From Thraustochytrium sp. TN22 (taxonomy: Eukaryota > Sar > Bigyra > Thraustochytrida > Thraustochytriidae), in assembly GCA_013306675.1 (NCBI GenBank), contig JABLUY010000175.1:18657-82656 (forward strand): a DNA stretch of 64,000 nucleotides, read 5' to 3'. The notes beneath the pieces were generated by a model. That model saw only the letters and a list, made by a program, of their open reading frames with translations, had not been told where the DNA came from and made no database searches. Position numbers and translations under genes: made by a program. Position 1 is the stretch's first letter, and each line of letters starts with the position of its first letter. Shown piece by piece: positions 49,721 to 60,300 of the stretch.

Positions 49721-52102
49721 CGCTGCCCGAGCGCGAGCGAGCGCGAGCTGCCGTGCCCTTTGGATTGGGTTGATCGGATCTGCGTGCGGCAGCAACGAGT
49801 TAGTTTGCGGTCATGATTGTTGCCTCGCCTCGTAGCTGGCCACTGGTGGCTGCTGCCCACCGTAAACTGCCAGTGCCACTGTGGAAAGGGTAGTGTCACC
49901 TGTGCCTCAGTGAGGGCCTCGTTACAGCCGGCTGGCCTAGGCCCCGAGTCTTCCCAACAACATGACGCAGGACGCATGCCATGCGGCGCGCATATGCGCT
50001 GGGCTTTGGGGCTGCCAAGAATGCCGCCGCTCGGGCACGCAGGCAGATAAGCAGGCAAGCAGACAAGCATGCAAGCAAGCAAGCAGCCCAGGCAGCAAAT
50101 GGGCAAGACCTGCAGCATTCGAGGCTTTTAATCAGGCTCGCCATGCCCATCCCATTTTGCAAAACGAGTTGTGCCCATCTTCGTAGAGAACGTCGCGCGT
50201 GACTCATCTCTGGCGGTCCCGCCTCGCCGAGAATGCTCGAGGTCCACTCTCCGAAAGCTGCGCTGCTCATCCGCGGTCCGCTCTCCGAAAGCTGCGCTGC
50301 TCATCCGCTCAAGGACGAGCTGCACAGGGTTGGCAGCACTCACTGTCAGGCACGAAAAGTGGCACGAGCAGCGCTCCTCCGCCGTCGGACCGCCGACATC
50401 ATTTTGACAACTGGGCAGGCCTCCAGCTCGTTCCTGCCGGTGTTGCGCCATCCGTTCAAAAGACGAGGCGGGAATCGGCAGAACACGCTCTAGGACAAGA
50501 ATGCAGTGGACGCAAGCTGACCTGTGCGTTGAATTGTGAGTCCGTGCAAATGTGCGTGCCGTACTAGAAGCGTTGGCCACGCAACTGCGTCGCTGCGATA
50601 CGATCGTAACGATCTCGAGATTCTCATCCAGTGCTCCAGCAGCGGCAGCCCAAACAAAGCCCACGCCATGGATCGATTTTCCATCGGCTTTGCTTTCGCT
50701 CGTCCGGGTAGGTCGACCCACGGGCGGCATGATTAGCACATCGCCGATTCGTTCGTGGCGTCACGGCACCGTCTCGCCTGACAGGCCAACGAACCACAAG
50801 CCAACGAACCAGTCCAGCCAACTCAGCTGAGCCAAGATGCCACCAAGGTCTCCTGTTTCATATTGACCGCCTCCCTGCACGCGCCCCCGCAGGGCACACG
50901 CGCCACGTAAGGTGGATAAGGCGGTCCCCGCCTTCCGGCATGCACGGCATCGACAGGCAAAAGCAGCGGTCTGATCTGGCCACCTTAGGTGGGGCCGGAG
51001 GTCCATCTGCGCAGGCAGGCTCGGGCGTGGCGCCCGAGGCGTGCCCGCGGCCGCCGAAATGATGAGACGCCACGAGACGGCCAACCGCCCCCCGTTTCCA
51101 AGTTGCCAGCCAGCCATGGCTGTCGCAGCACGCGCGCCGAGAGCGTGCGATCGCGCGCCGAAAGAAGAGCGATGGCATCATGGCATGATGGCACCGTTGG
51201 CACGGGAAGTTCGCGCCCACGGCAAGTCCTCCACGGAGGGCCAATCGAGTAGCTCGGGGCCACTGTTCGCTCGTGTTGGCTCGCAGCGCCATCGAGCCCG
51301 ACTCCCAAACGCCTTCCTCTTCTTTTGCAAAAAGCCAACCCAGGCCGCTGACCCGGCCGCTGCCGCCTCGCGCTCGCCACGCTCGCCGCGCCCAGCTGCG
51401 CCCGAGCCTCGCCCGAGGCCGCCTGCAGTGGGGTTGTGTTTTTTTTGGGCGACCGCGCCGCAGCGGCGGCGTCAAGTAGTAGAAGGTGGTGGCTGCTGCT
51501 GGCTGGCTGGCAGTCTTGGGCACCTCGGCTGGCCCGGCTCCGAGACGCACGCGCAAAGCAACGCGGAGCCTCGTTTGCTTGATTCGTCTCTCTCTCTCTC
51601 TCTCTCTGCTCCCGGCCTTCCGCCGTGAGGCAGTCAGCCACTCCGAGTCGTCCGCCGCCGCGAGGCGCGCCAACAAGCCGCGAGACGCGCGTGGCGCGCA
51701 GCTTTCAAGGCAAGCGCCACCGCCCCGCCGCGCCCACGCGCGCACGAGCAGCCGCATCGGCCGCGCAGACCCTCAAACGCAGCTCCGCGGCCGCCTGCCG
51801 CGCTGCAGCGAGCGCCGCGCGACTGCACCACACATTGGCTTGTGGCTGGATCGGCTTGCTCACCGCGCGGCTCGTCTTGAGCGAGGCTCCAAGTTCAACC
51901 AACCACCCCGAACAGCGCCACTGAGCAGCTTGAAGCTGCTGCACGTGCCCGCGGGGCCGCCACGAGCGCGCCATCGAGCGCCGCCGAGCAAACAGGAAAT
52001 CGGCAGGAGCCCTGCCCTGTCTGCGCGCCTGCCCCGGCTGCCGCGCACATCCTGGTGGGGCGGGCCGTCTGCGCGCCGTCACGGCAAGACAAGATCTTCA
52101 AC
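49721..52102. other. 2.4-kb divergent intergenic region
   Basis: Contains a CCAGTGCCACTG element (49870-49881), a GCAAGCAAGC tract (about 50055-50095), two perfect-like 34-bp tandem copies (50241-50274 and 50275-50308, one base differing), and a CT run (51586-51608). From about 51640 the sequence is GC-rich up to the protease start. The various open frames of 60-300 codons carry no domain and overlap one another. Contains the promoters of ferrochelatase and the protease. Confidence 0.5.
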
Positions 52103-53410
52103 ATGCAGCTGCGACGCCGCGCCGTCCTGGCGGGCGTGGCCCTCGCCTGCGTCGCGGCCATCCTCGTTGCGGTCGGCGTCGTCGTCGCGCGCAACCAAGG
52201 CCAGCAGACCCTGCGCAGCAACGCCAGCACTGGCAGCACGGGCAGCAGCAGCACTGGGAGTGATGCACGCATTGTGGGTGGCACCAATGTGGGCGCCAGC
52301 AAGCCGTGGATGGTCTCGTTGCAAAACGAGAACGGCCACTTCTGTGGCGGCTCCCTCATCAGCCCGGGCTGGGTGCTCACCGCCGCGCACTGCGTCAAGT
52401 ACGAGGAGGCGCCCAATGTGATGGTGCTGGGAGCGTACAAGCTGAGCGCGCCGCAAGACGGCCAGGTCCGCGATTCGAGCGATGGCGCCTCCTTCAAGGT
52501 CTACATGCACCCAGACTACACGTACAGCTACGGCAACGACGTGGCGCTCGTGCGCGTGACGCCGCCCTTCGAGGTGGCCGACGCCGACCTCATGCAGCTC
52601 AACGGCGACGCGGCGCAGGAGACCGCCGGCGCCACCGCGCGCGTCCTGGGCTGGGGCGACACCTACTTCGGCTCCAAGGAGGTGCAAGACACCCTGCTCT
52701 ACGTGGACCTGCCCATTGTCAGCGTCGCCGATTGCCGCGCGCTCTTTGGGGCCGCGGCCGTCTTCGACTCCAACCTGTGCGCCGGAGGCGCTGGCGACGA
52801 GGACTCTTGCCAGGGCGACAGCGGCGGCCCACTCTACGTCGAAGGCGACGACGGTGGTGCCGTGCAGCTCGGCATCGTTAGCTGGGGCTACGGCTGCGGC
52901 AACCCGGGCTTCTACGGCGTCTACAGCAACGTGCGTTCCTTCGCCAGCTTCATCAAGACCTACGTGCCGACCGCCTCCTTCACCGCCGGCTCGCTCGCCG
53001 GCAATGTGCAGCCCGTTGAGACCTCGCTCGACATCTTCGACCGCCAGGACCAGGCCTGCCAGCAGCTCTCCAAGTCCGCCTGCTCCAGCGAGGCCGCCTG
53101 CTTTTACGCCAAGAAGACCTGCCGGGCCCACATCGTGGACGGCATGTCGCGCGCGGACTACTGCGCCGTCTGGTCCACGCGCTCCTGGTGCCGCATCGAC
53201 GAGCTCAGCGGCCTTTGCGACTGGTCTGGCGCCGCCTGCGTTGCCCTGCCCACCACGGCGCCCACCGCCGCGCCCACGCTCGCGCCCACTGTGCGCCGTT
53301 GCAAGGTTTACAAGAATGACCAGGCCGCTTGCGAAGCCGACTGGTCCTGCCAGTGGAACGGCGACAACGTGCCGCGCCGCAAGCGCTGCACCACCCGCAA
53401 GGACCTCTGA
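52103..53410 (+). CDS. Trypsin-like serine protease (S1A) with Cys-rich C-terminal extension
   Basis: A 435-residue protein from the ATG at 52103. A basic then hydrophobic N-terminus (residues 3-29) acts as a signal peptide or signal anchor. A Ser/Thr linker ends in the activation site ARIVGG (cleavage after Arg56). The triad is complete: His96 in LTAAHC, Asp146 in NDVALV and Ser240 in GDSGGP. Asp234, six residues before Ser240, sits in the S1 position and predicts cleavage after Arg or Lys. After the protease domain (to about 305) a Cys-rich extension follows, with two blocks of the type C-x4-C-x3-A-CxWx, a TTAPTAAPTLAPT hinge, and a final basic tail. Probably secreted or on the cell surface, as a zymogen. 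Confidence 0.94.
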   Translation: MQLRRRAVLAGVALACVAAILVAVGVVVARNQGQQTLRSNASTGSTGSSSTGSDARIVGGTNVGASKPWMVSLQNENGHFCGGSLISPGWVLTAAHCVKYEEAPNVMVLGAYKLSAPQDGQVRDSSDGASFKVYMHPDYTYSYGNDVALVRVTPPFEVADADLMQLNGDAAQETAGATARVLGWGDTYFGSKEVQDTLLYVDLPIVSVADCRALFGAAAVFDSNLCAGGAGDEDSCQGDSGGPLYVEGDDGGAVQLGIVSWGYGCGNPGFYGVYSNVRSFASFIKTYVPTASFTAGSLAGNVQPVETSLDIFDRQDQACQQLSKSACSSEAACFYAKKTCRAHIVDGMSRADYCAVWSTRSWCRIDELSGLCDWSGAACVALPTTAPTAAPTLAPTVRRCKVYKNDQAACEADWSCQWNGDNVPRRKRCTTRKDL

Positions 53411-54301
53411 TCCATACTTCACTACGCTGCTCGACTGACCCCATGAGACAAAACCGGCCGTCCTCGTTTCCTCTGCCAGCCGGCACAGAGGAGTAATTCG
53501 ATCGGCAATTCCGGTCTGCTGTTCTTGCTGCACCTGCAGCTGATGCTGATGCTGATGCCATGTAAATTTTGTCATGCAAAAGTAAGTAATCTTCCATGGA
53601 CTGGATGATGCAAATCTTATTATCAAAGACTTGGGCATCGCAAAACCCCGACGACATCCAGCAGCCGGACGACATCAACCCCAGCAGCCGGGGGGTTAAC
53701 GCCAGCAGCCGGACGACATCAACGCCTGCAGCCGGACGACATTAATGCCAGCAGCCGGACGACATCAGCGCCTGCAGCCGGACGACATTAGCGCCAGCAG
53801 CCGGACGACATCAACGCCAGCAGCCGGACGACATCAACGCCAGCAGCCGGACGACATCAACGCCAGCAGCCGGACGACATCAACGCCAACAGCCGTCCCG
53901 ATGCAAAATTCTGTCAAATTCTGGTACCCTACCACAATCGCAACGAACTGGTGCATGCCTCTGCTCTCCTTTCTGACGCCAATCTGGCTGGCGTAGGCCC
54001 TTCGCAGAGCGTTGATGTAAATGCGTCATTACGCCCTGCAACACCAGACACCCGCCAGCACGCCGCGAGGCCCGCATGGGCGCGGCGCCGGACCAAATCT
54101 GATTAGACCTTTTCAAGGTTCGCAAAAAAAAAAAAAAAAAAACATTCAACACCGGGGCTTCGCATGCAGTCCCCTATCATACTACTAGCCCGGCCCTACG
54201 TGACTTTACTTCTCAGTGCGAATGAGATGAGGTGTTGCCCACGTGGTATGATCGAATGTGATGTAAACTGGTGCATTGCAGTTTATATTATACAACGTTT
54301 T
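53411..54301. repeat. 23-bp minisatellite and poly-A run in the 3' intergenic region
   Basis: From about 53648 to 53893 the unit GCCAGCAGCCGGACGACATC plus AAC (23 bp) repeats about ten times, with TTAATG, TCAGCGCCTGC and TTAGCG variants in the left half and near-perfect copies in the right half. A run of 19 A residues is at 54124-54142. The rest is balanced-composition sequence without a gene. Confidence 0.85.
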
Positions 54302-56506
54302 CTATTGCAGTCTTTGTCTGACTCTGACACTTGCAGCCATGTACTCCACGTCAGGCACCTCGTCCGAGTCCGCAACCTCGCACAGGTAGCTGGAGATCAA
54401 AGGTACCGAGGCTCGGAGCATGGAAGCGCGGGCACGCAGGGACACCAGCTTGGCGGCGCGCGTGAGGACCAAATCCCACTTGGAGAGCCCAGCCTCAGGC
54501 AGGAGCGCGGCGCGCAGTGGCAGCGTCGACCCTGAATCCGACTCCGACACCGCCCAAACCGGCTGCTGCGCAAGTCCCACTTGCCGCAGCAGCTGCAGAG
54601 CACCCCGGAGCTGCCGTACCTCACGCGCGAGGCTGGCAATTTGGTTCTGTTGTGCGATGAGCTCCTTGTTGAGCGCAAGCTCGTCTTCCAGCATCCGGAC
54701 GAGCTTCCCGTCGCAATGCTGGCCGTTCTCGAAGCTGCTACGGATGTCAGTTCAGTCCTGCGCGCAACCGTATATGTTTCGCTGCAACGCACTCGAGATT
54801 CTGGAGAGTCCGGTTCTTCTTGAGCGCCTTGCACAGCGCGACCATGCCCGCGGCGCCGATGCGCTTGTCGTGAATGCTTTGAAGGGTCGCCGCATCATGT
54901 CAGCTTACCGGTCACGGGCAAAGTCTCTAGCGTTCACGTACACCAATGAATGGAGGGAGCTCCTGCCGCTGCCCAGTCCTTCTGCCAGCGCCTGCACGCC
55001 CTCGTTGTCGATCCCGTTGCAACGGAGACTGCGCGCGCCGTCCAGAGCGTGAGTGGCTACGCCCTACCTAAGCCAGACCAAGACACGTACCCAAGGATGG
55101 CAAGCGAGCTTTTCCCACTCCCGAGAGCCCGCGCCAGCGACTTGGCGCCCGCGTTGCCGAAATGGTTGTCACCGAGACTGCGCATGAAGAGGGGTGTCAG
55201 TGTCCAGACGCACGCGCACTTCCACTCGCCACGCTACGCACAGCAGAGATAGCATCGAGCAGCTTCCGCTCTCGAGTGCCTGCGCCAGAGCCTCAGCGCC
55301 CGTGGCGCTGATGCTGTTGTTGAATAGCCTGCGAATTGACCGCATTAGCAAAGCGATTTCTCCGAAAACGCGCGCACGTCATTTGCAACTCACACCAGCA
55401 TGCGAATGAAGGTCTTGCCGCTTGCCAGAGCCCGTGCCAGCGATGCAGCGCCTGCGTCTCCGATCGCGGCGCCCGTGAGACTGCGCTGCTGGTCAGCCTC
55501 CTTGGTCCAGATGCGAAGCGCAGTCTGAACCTACTCAAGCAGCGTAAGCGCACACTTGCCGCTCTCCAGCGCCAGCGCCAGCGCTTCGGCACCGAGCGCG
55601 CCGATCCTGTTGCCGTCAAGACTGTAAGGAGGAGAGCCATTCGCGTCAGCATCGTGATGAGCACGATGATGAGCGCAAAGAACGCGACGACGACGACGAC
55701 AACTCACATCAACTCGGACAGGCAACATTTGCCACTGCCAAGGGCTCGCGCGAGCTCCACGGAGCCGGCACCACCAATCGCATTGTCCTCCAAACTTCCT
55801 CATGCGTCAGTCTCCTGTGTTGCGATCCGGCCGCCACGGCGAGGAACACGTACTACAGCGCAGTCAGACCACTGGTGCCGCTCTTCAGGACGCTCGCCAG
55901 CATTTGGATGCCAATGTCGGTGATTTGGTTGCCAGGGAGCCTGCGAAGAGCGCCAGTGTTAGATCTGCTCGCAACTTCGCGTGCGCATGTGGTCTTTTCT
56001 TACCCCAGCGTCGTCAGGGTGTTGTTGCCGCTTCTCAGCAAATATCTGGCGAGGATCTCCAGACCGACATCTGAAATGATATAGTCCTCCAGGCTGTGAA
56101 ACGTAGGGTGTCAGTGTCTGCCTCCTGGCGACAGGCGAGGTGGCAGCCGCATCTTTTGCCGCCGCTCTTGCTGCACATACTCGACCCGCTGGGCGCCTGT
56201 CGCCAGCACGCGAATCACCTCTTGCACCAGGTTGATCTTGTCCTCGTCCATGTCCTCGTCCTCGTCCTCGTCCTCATCCTCGTCCTCGTTCTCGTCCTCG
56301 TCCTCGTCCTCATCCTCGTCCTCGTCCTCGCCATAGCTATCCTCGTCCTCGTCCTCCTTCTCGTCCTCGTCCTCCTTCTCGTTCTCGTTTTCCACCTGCA
56401 ATTTCTCGGCGGCCAGGGCTGCGCGCTCGCCCGACGCCATGCCTGATGACAGCTCAGCAAGAGCAAGGCCCGAGGTCTTGGCGGTACGGGAGCCTGCAGC
56501 GCACAT
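54302..56506 (-). CDS. LRR protein with acidic head and coiled-coil tail, 11 exons (one LRR per exon)
   Basis: I built this model from splice sites. Exons on the minus strand: 56506-56181, 56093-56004, 55940-55854, 55794-55708, 55621-55535, 55480-55394, 55328-55242, 55178-55092, 55028-54942, 54876-54793, 54734-54302, giving 513 residues and an unbroken frame. Donors are GTATGT, GTAAGA, GTACGT, GTGAGT, GTAGGT or GTGCGT; acceptors end in AG. Introns are 54-87 bases. Exon 1 encodes an Asp/Glu run (about residues 43-90). Exons 2-10 each encode one ribonuclease-inhibitor-type LRR (30, then seven of 29, then 28 residues), near LxxNxIGxxGAxxLARAL. Every intron is phase 2 and cuts just before the first Leu. 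Exon 11 encodes a coiled coil (LALNKELIAQQNQIASLARE) and a tail without a known domain. Ligand unknown. Confidence 0.85.
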
Positions 56507-57328
56507 CTGTCGCAGACCTGTGTCACAGTTCTGTCGCGCGTCTCTTTATGCGCGCGCGCGAGGCCTGCCTGCCTGCCTGTTTGCCTGCCTGCCTGCCTCG
56601 GCCTGCCTGCCTGCCTGTTTGCCTGCCTGCCTGCCTCGGCCTGCCTGCCTGCCTGTCTGTCTGTCTGCCACGTACTTGCCAACCTTAGTCCGCCAGCCTC
56701 CGAGTCGCCTCCGTGACCCTGCGCGCAAAAGGCGACGGCCCGTCATGGCGACGCTGCGGGGCTGCGGGTACCCACGCGGCCACAGACGGCGCCGCACGGG
56801 CCACGTGGTCGGCTGGTGGTGGCTTTGCAGAGTGTACGTACAACGCCCGAACTCCCAAATTTGAGGCCTCCCGGTGCTGGAGCAGCTGGACCGCCCGTGC
56901 TGGAAGCCTCTGACCGCGCCGCGAAGCCGCGAAGCAGTGCCACCGATTGCGCGCGATTGCGTTCGCGGCGTCGCTTTCAAGGCTGCCGCAAGGCCCAGGA
57001 AGCAGCGCATGGCTGACCTCAGCACCGGCGCGGTTCTGGCTGCAGAATCTGGCATTTTGTGTGGCTGGCCAAGCGGCCCAGGCCAAAAGTTGAACAGCGT
57101 GACCGCGAGCGTCTCATGGGAAGTTCAAGTTCAAGTCAAGCGCCGCTGCCGTGCACTGGGCCACTGGCACTGCGACTCGGCCCGGACCAGCGCATGAACG
57201 CCATGGAGAACGCCTCCAAGAACGTCAGCAAGCTCGAAAAGAGAGAACTAGAATATACACACCGGAACCACAGGAACAAGCCATTTGTTGTCATTGAGCG
57301 TCATTGAAAGTCACGCTCTCACGGTCAG
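56507..57328. repeat. Spacer between the two LRR genes with a (GCCT)n higher-order repeat
   Basis: At about 56562-56668 GCCT units are arranged in a 38-bp higher-order repeat present 2.6 times, ending in GTCT units. Further right, AAGTTCAAGTTCAAG (57121-57135) is followed by GTGCACTGGGCCACTGGCAC (57151-57170), a combination repeated in other intergenic regions. The spacer lies upstream of the gene ending at 54302 and downstream of the one ending at 57329. No gene. Confidence 0.65.
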
Positions 57329-60300
57329 TCACTCTCCGTCGTCGAGCGGTACTGGCAGGACCTTGCGCGCGCGGGAGCAGAGCTCCGCGACGAGCGCGGG
57401 AAGCTCGTGCGAGGTGGCGTAGGTTGAGTCGTGGCGCTCGCGCTCGCGCCACGTGAGCACCTCGAGGTCGTCGAACAGCCTGGCACGCAGCGCGGGTTCA
57501 AAGGCGTCGGCCCCATCTTCAAAGTCCCAGGACCGCTCGACGGCCAGCAGGCCGACGTCGGGACGTGCGGAACGCAGAACCTGGACGATCTCGGGCTGGC
57601 AGCCAGGCTCCAGCACGACCACGAGGACGGCGGCTTTGGCGACATCTCGCGCCACGCGCATGCCAGCGTCGGCAAGCATTCCACGCAAGCGCGTGACGAC
57701 CTGCGATGCGGACGTGCCAACGACAGCCAGGGTGGGGCGCGCGTAGCTGGCCCGGGCCGGCGGCACTGCCTGTGGCGGTGGAGGCTGCAGCGCAAAAAAA
57801 CCGGCGTGCGCCGCCAGCGCTCGGAGCATGGCATCCTCCTCGAACAAGCGGCGCCGGTACGGAATCTTGAGGCAGCTCGAGATGGCGCGCCGCGCGGCGC
57901 TGAGTGCGTCGCCGGCGTCGATTCCATGTTCGTCGAGGGCCACCCGGAGCCAGGCCACGTCTGCGGCGCGGGGATGAAGGTCGTCGTCCCCGCCCTCGCT
58001 GGGATCCGGGCCGAGGTCTCCGCCGCTCCAGGGCACGTCCCGATCGCCGCACCACGGGCTGAAGCGCGCATCCTCCTCAACAACGAAGAAGACGCGATGC
58101 GCGAGGTCGTCGCCAAAGTGGCGCACCGCAAACATCAGCTCCGCGAGGCAAAAGGGCCGAAAAAGCGCGTCCGCCGTGAGCACCATGAGAAAGCGCTGCG
58201 AGGCGAGCACGCCGCGCTGCATGCCACGCAGCGTCAGGTCGGTGGCGCGCATATCGATCCACGCAGACATCTGGTGTCGCTCCAAGCCCATGAGCAGGTT
58301 CTTGGCGATCCCGACCGCCTGCGTCTGCATGTGCGAGAGGAAGAAGTGATAGGTCGGCAGCTCGATCAAGTCCGCGTGCACCGGCTGCACGAATACTTCG
58401 TCCGCGAGCGTACCGCGCATGAGGCTGAAGCGCCGCGGCAGCAGGCGTCGGTGAAGGCTGAGCACGCGGCGGGACATGCGCTTTGGACGCGCTGGCTCGC
58501 GCGGCGACCCGCGCGCAGGATCCTCCCGCATCGCCTCGAAGAACGGGTGTCGCTCCAAGATCTCGTCCAAGTCGATACGCTCGGTCGGGTCGCCGCGCAG
58601 GCACAGGCGCACCAGGTCGCGAGCCGCCTCGATCTCGTCCGGTGTCCCGTCTAGGCCGTCGGCCTCGTCCCAGCGCGGCTGGATGCGCTCCATGCGCTCC
58701 TCATCAACGCCCAGCCAGTTCAGCAGCTCCGTCTTGTCGCGTCGGTGCACGAGGTTGTCATCCGACTCATCCACCATGAAGAGCTTGGTACCGGAGAGCA
58801 GCTGATACAGCACGGCGCCAAAGCTCCACACGTCGAGCGCCTCCGTACCCGGGGGCGCCGGCGCGCCGACCGAGAAGAGCGCGCGTGCCACCTCGGGGGC
58901 CGCGTAACCAGAGCTCGACTTCTCACTCAACACGGCGCCGACCTCCACAGAGGCGTCCAAGTCGATGAGCTGCCACGTTTCGTCTTCCGCCGCTTCCGGG
59001 TCTGTGCTGCTGGACGAGCGGCGCCACGCCTCCGGCACCAGGAGCCCGCCCGCGCCATCGTCTGCAAACGTGTGCGAGATGGATGCAGACATGCGGACCA
59101 CGTTGCGCGGCTTCAGGTCTCCATGCACGCGCCCGCTCGCGTGCAGGCCTCGGAGCGCCACCGCGATCTTGTACGCAATCATGCGCACCTTGCCAAGGTT
59201 CTTTCCCGCGAAGCGTTCCGTGTTGATCGCCTCGAACAGCGAGCGCGACCCACGCGGCATCACCAAACACAGGTTTTCGTCCTGCACGCGCTTTTCGTCC
59301 GCGTCCTCGCGGTACAAGAGCTCCAGGCAGCCGTTCTCCACGCGCGACGCGCGCGCCTGCACCTCCCGCTCGTACTGGCCCTGGACGCGCATCACTTTGA
59401 TGGCAACCTGCTCGTTCGTCTGCACGTCCGTCGCGAAGTGCACCGCGCACGTCAGCGACTCGTGCACGGCGGGACCATCCGCAATCGCGTACCGACCCAG
59501 GTACGTGCCGTACGTGCGCGCCCACGCCTGCGTGTTTGTGTTGGACAACGCCAGCGACCGCACCGTCCGGCCGCTTCCGTCTTCCGCGCGCATCAGCTCC
59601 AGGCCGTCCTTGAGCTGCAACAGTGTAAAGACCTCCTCACAGAAGCTCGAGGGCAGCGCAAACGCTCCCTTCACACGGCGATCTAGCAGCGCGTGCATCA
59701 TGGGCAGGCCGTCCGGCCCCGACGTTGAACCAGGAGGCGACACGAGCCAAAGTCGGCGGTCCCGGAACGCGGAAGCGTCTTCTGACGCCAAAATGTGGAC
59801 AAAGGCGGCGAACACGTGCGGCTGTGCGCGCGAGAGCTCGTGTGCAGCGGCTGTCCACAACCGCCGCTCCGTCAGCAAGTACTTGCGCAGCATGCCGCGG
59901 CGCTCTTGCAGCCTTCGCGGCTCCTCCGCGGACTCGGACCACAGCTCCTGGAACGTCGGGTGCTTGATCAAGATGGAGAGCCCGCTGCGATCCCACCATA
60001 GCTTTGTGAGTGATGTATCCCACCGAGCGTGCGAGGCAAGGGCACGGAGCCGAGCGCCAACCTACTGCAGCTCCCTCAAGTGCGTGTTCCACGCGAGGGT
60101 CCGCACCAGCCTGTTCACGCCCTCCGGGCCCATCTTGTTCTCCCCCAGGTAAAGCGTCTGGAGCGTGCACTGGTCGCTCTCCAAGGCGTGCGCCAGCTCT
60201 CCGGCACCTTCGTCGCCAATCTTGTTCCACCCGAGCCTGCGCGCACGTGCCCGCGCGGGCGTCAGTGGCGGTTGACGGGCCGCATCGTCCACAATATACT

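Noticed and set aside
54124-54142. Poly-A run as the tail of a retroposed gene
   Set aside because: No processed-gene copy precedes it on either strand and no target-site duplication is evident.
59985-60065. Alternative acceptor CACAAAG for the last intron of the kinase-TIR gene
   Set aside because: It puts the kinase exon out of frame and meets a stop within 12 codons; the downstream CAG keeps the frame.
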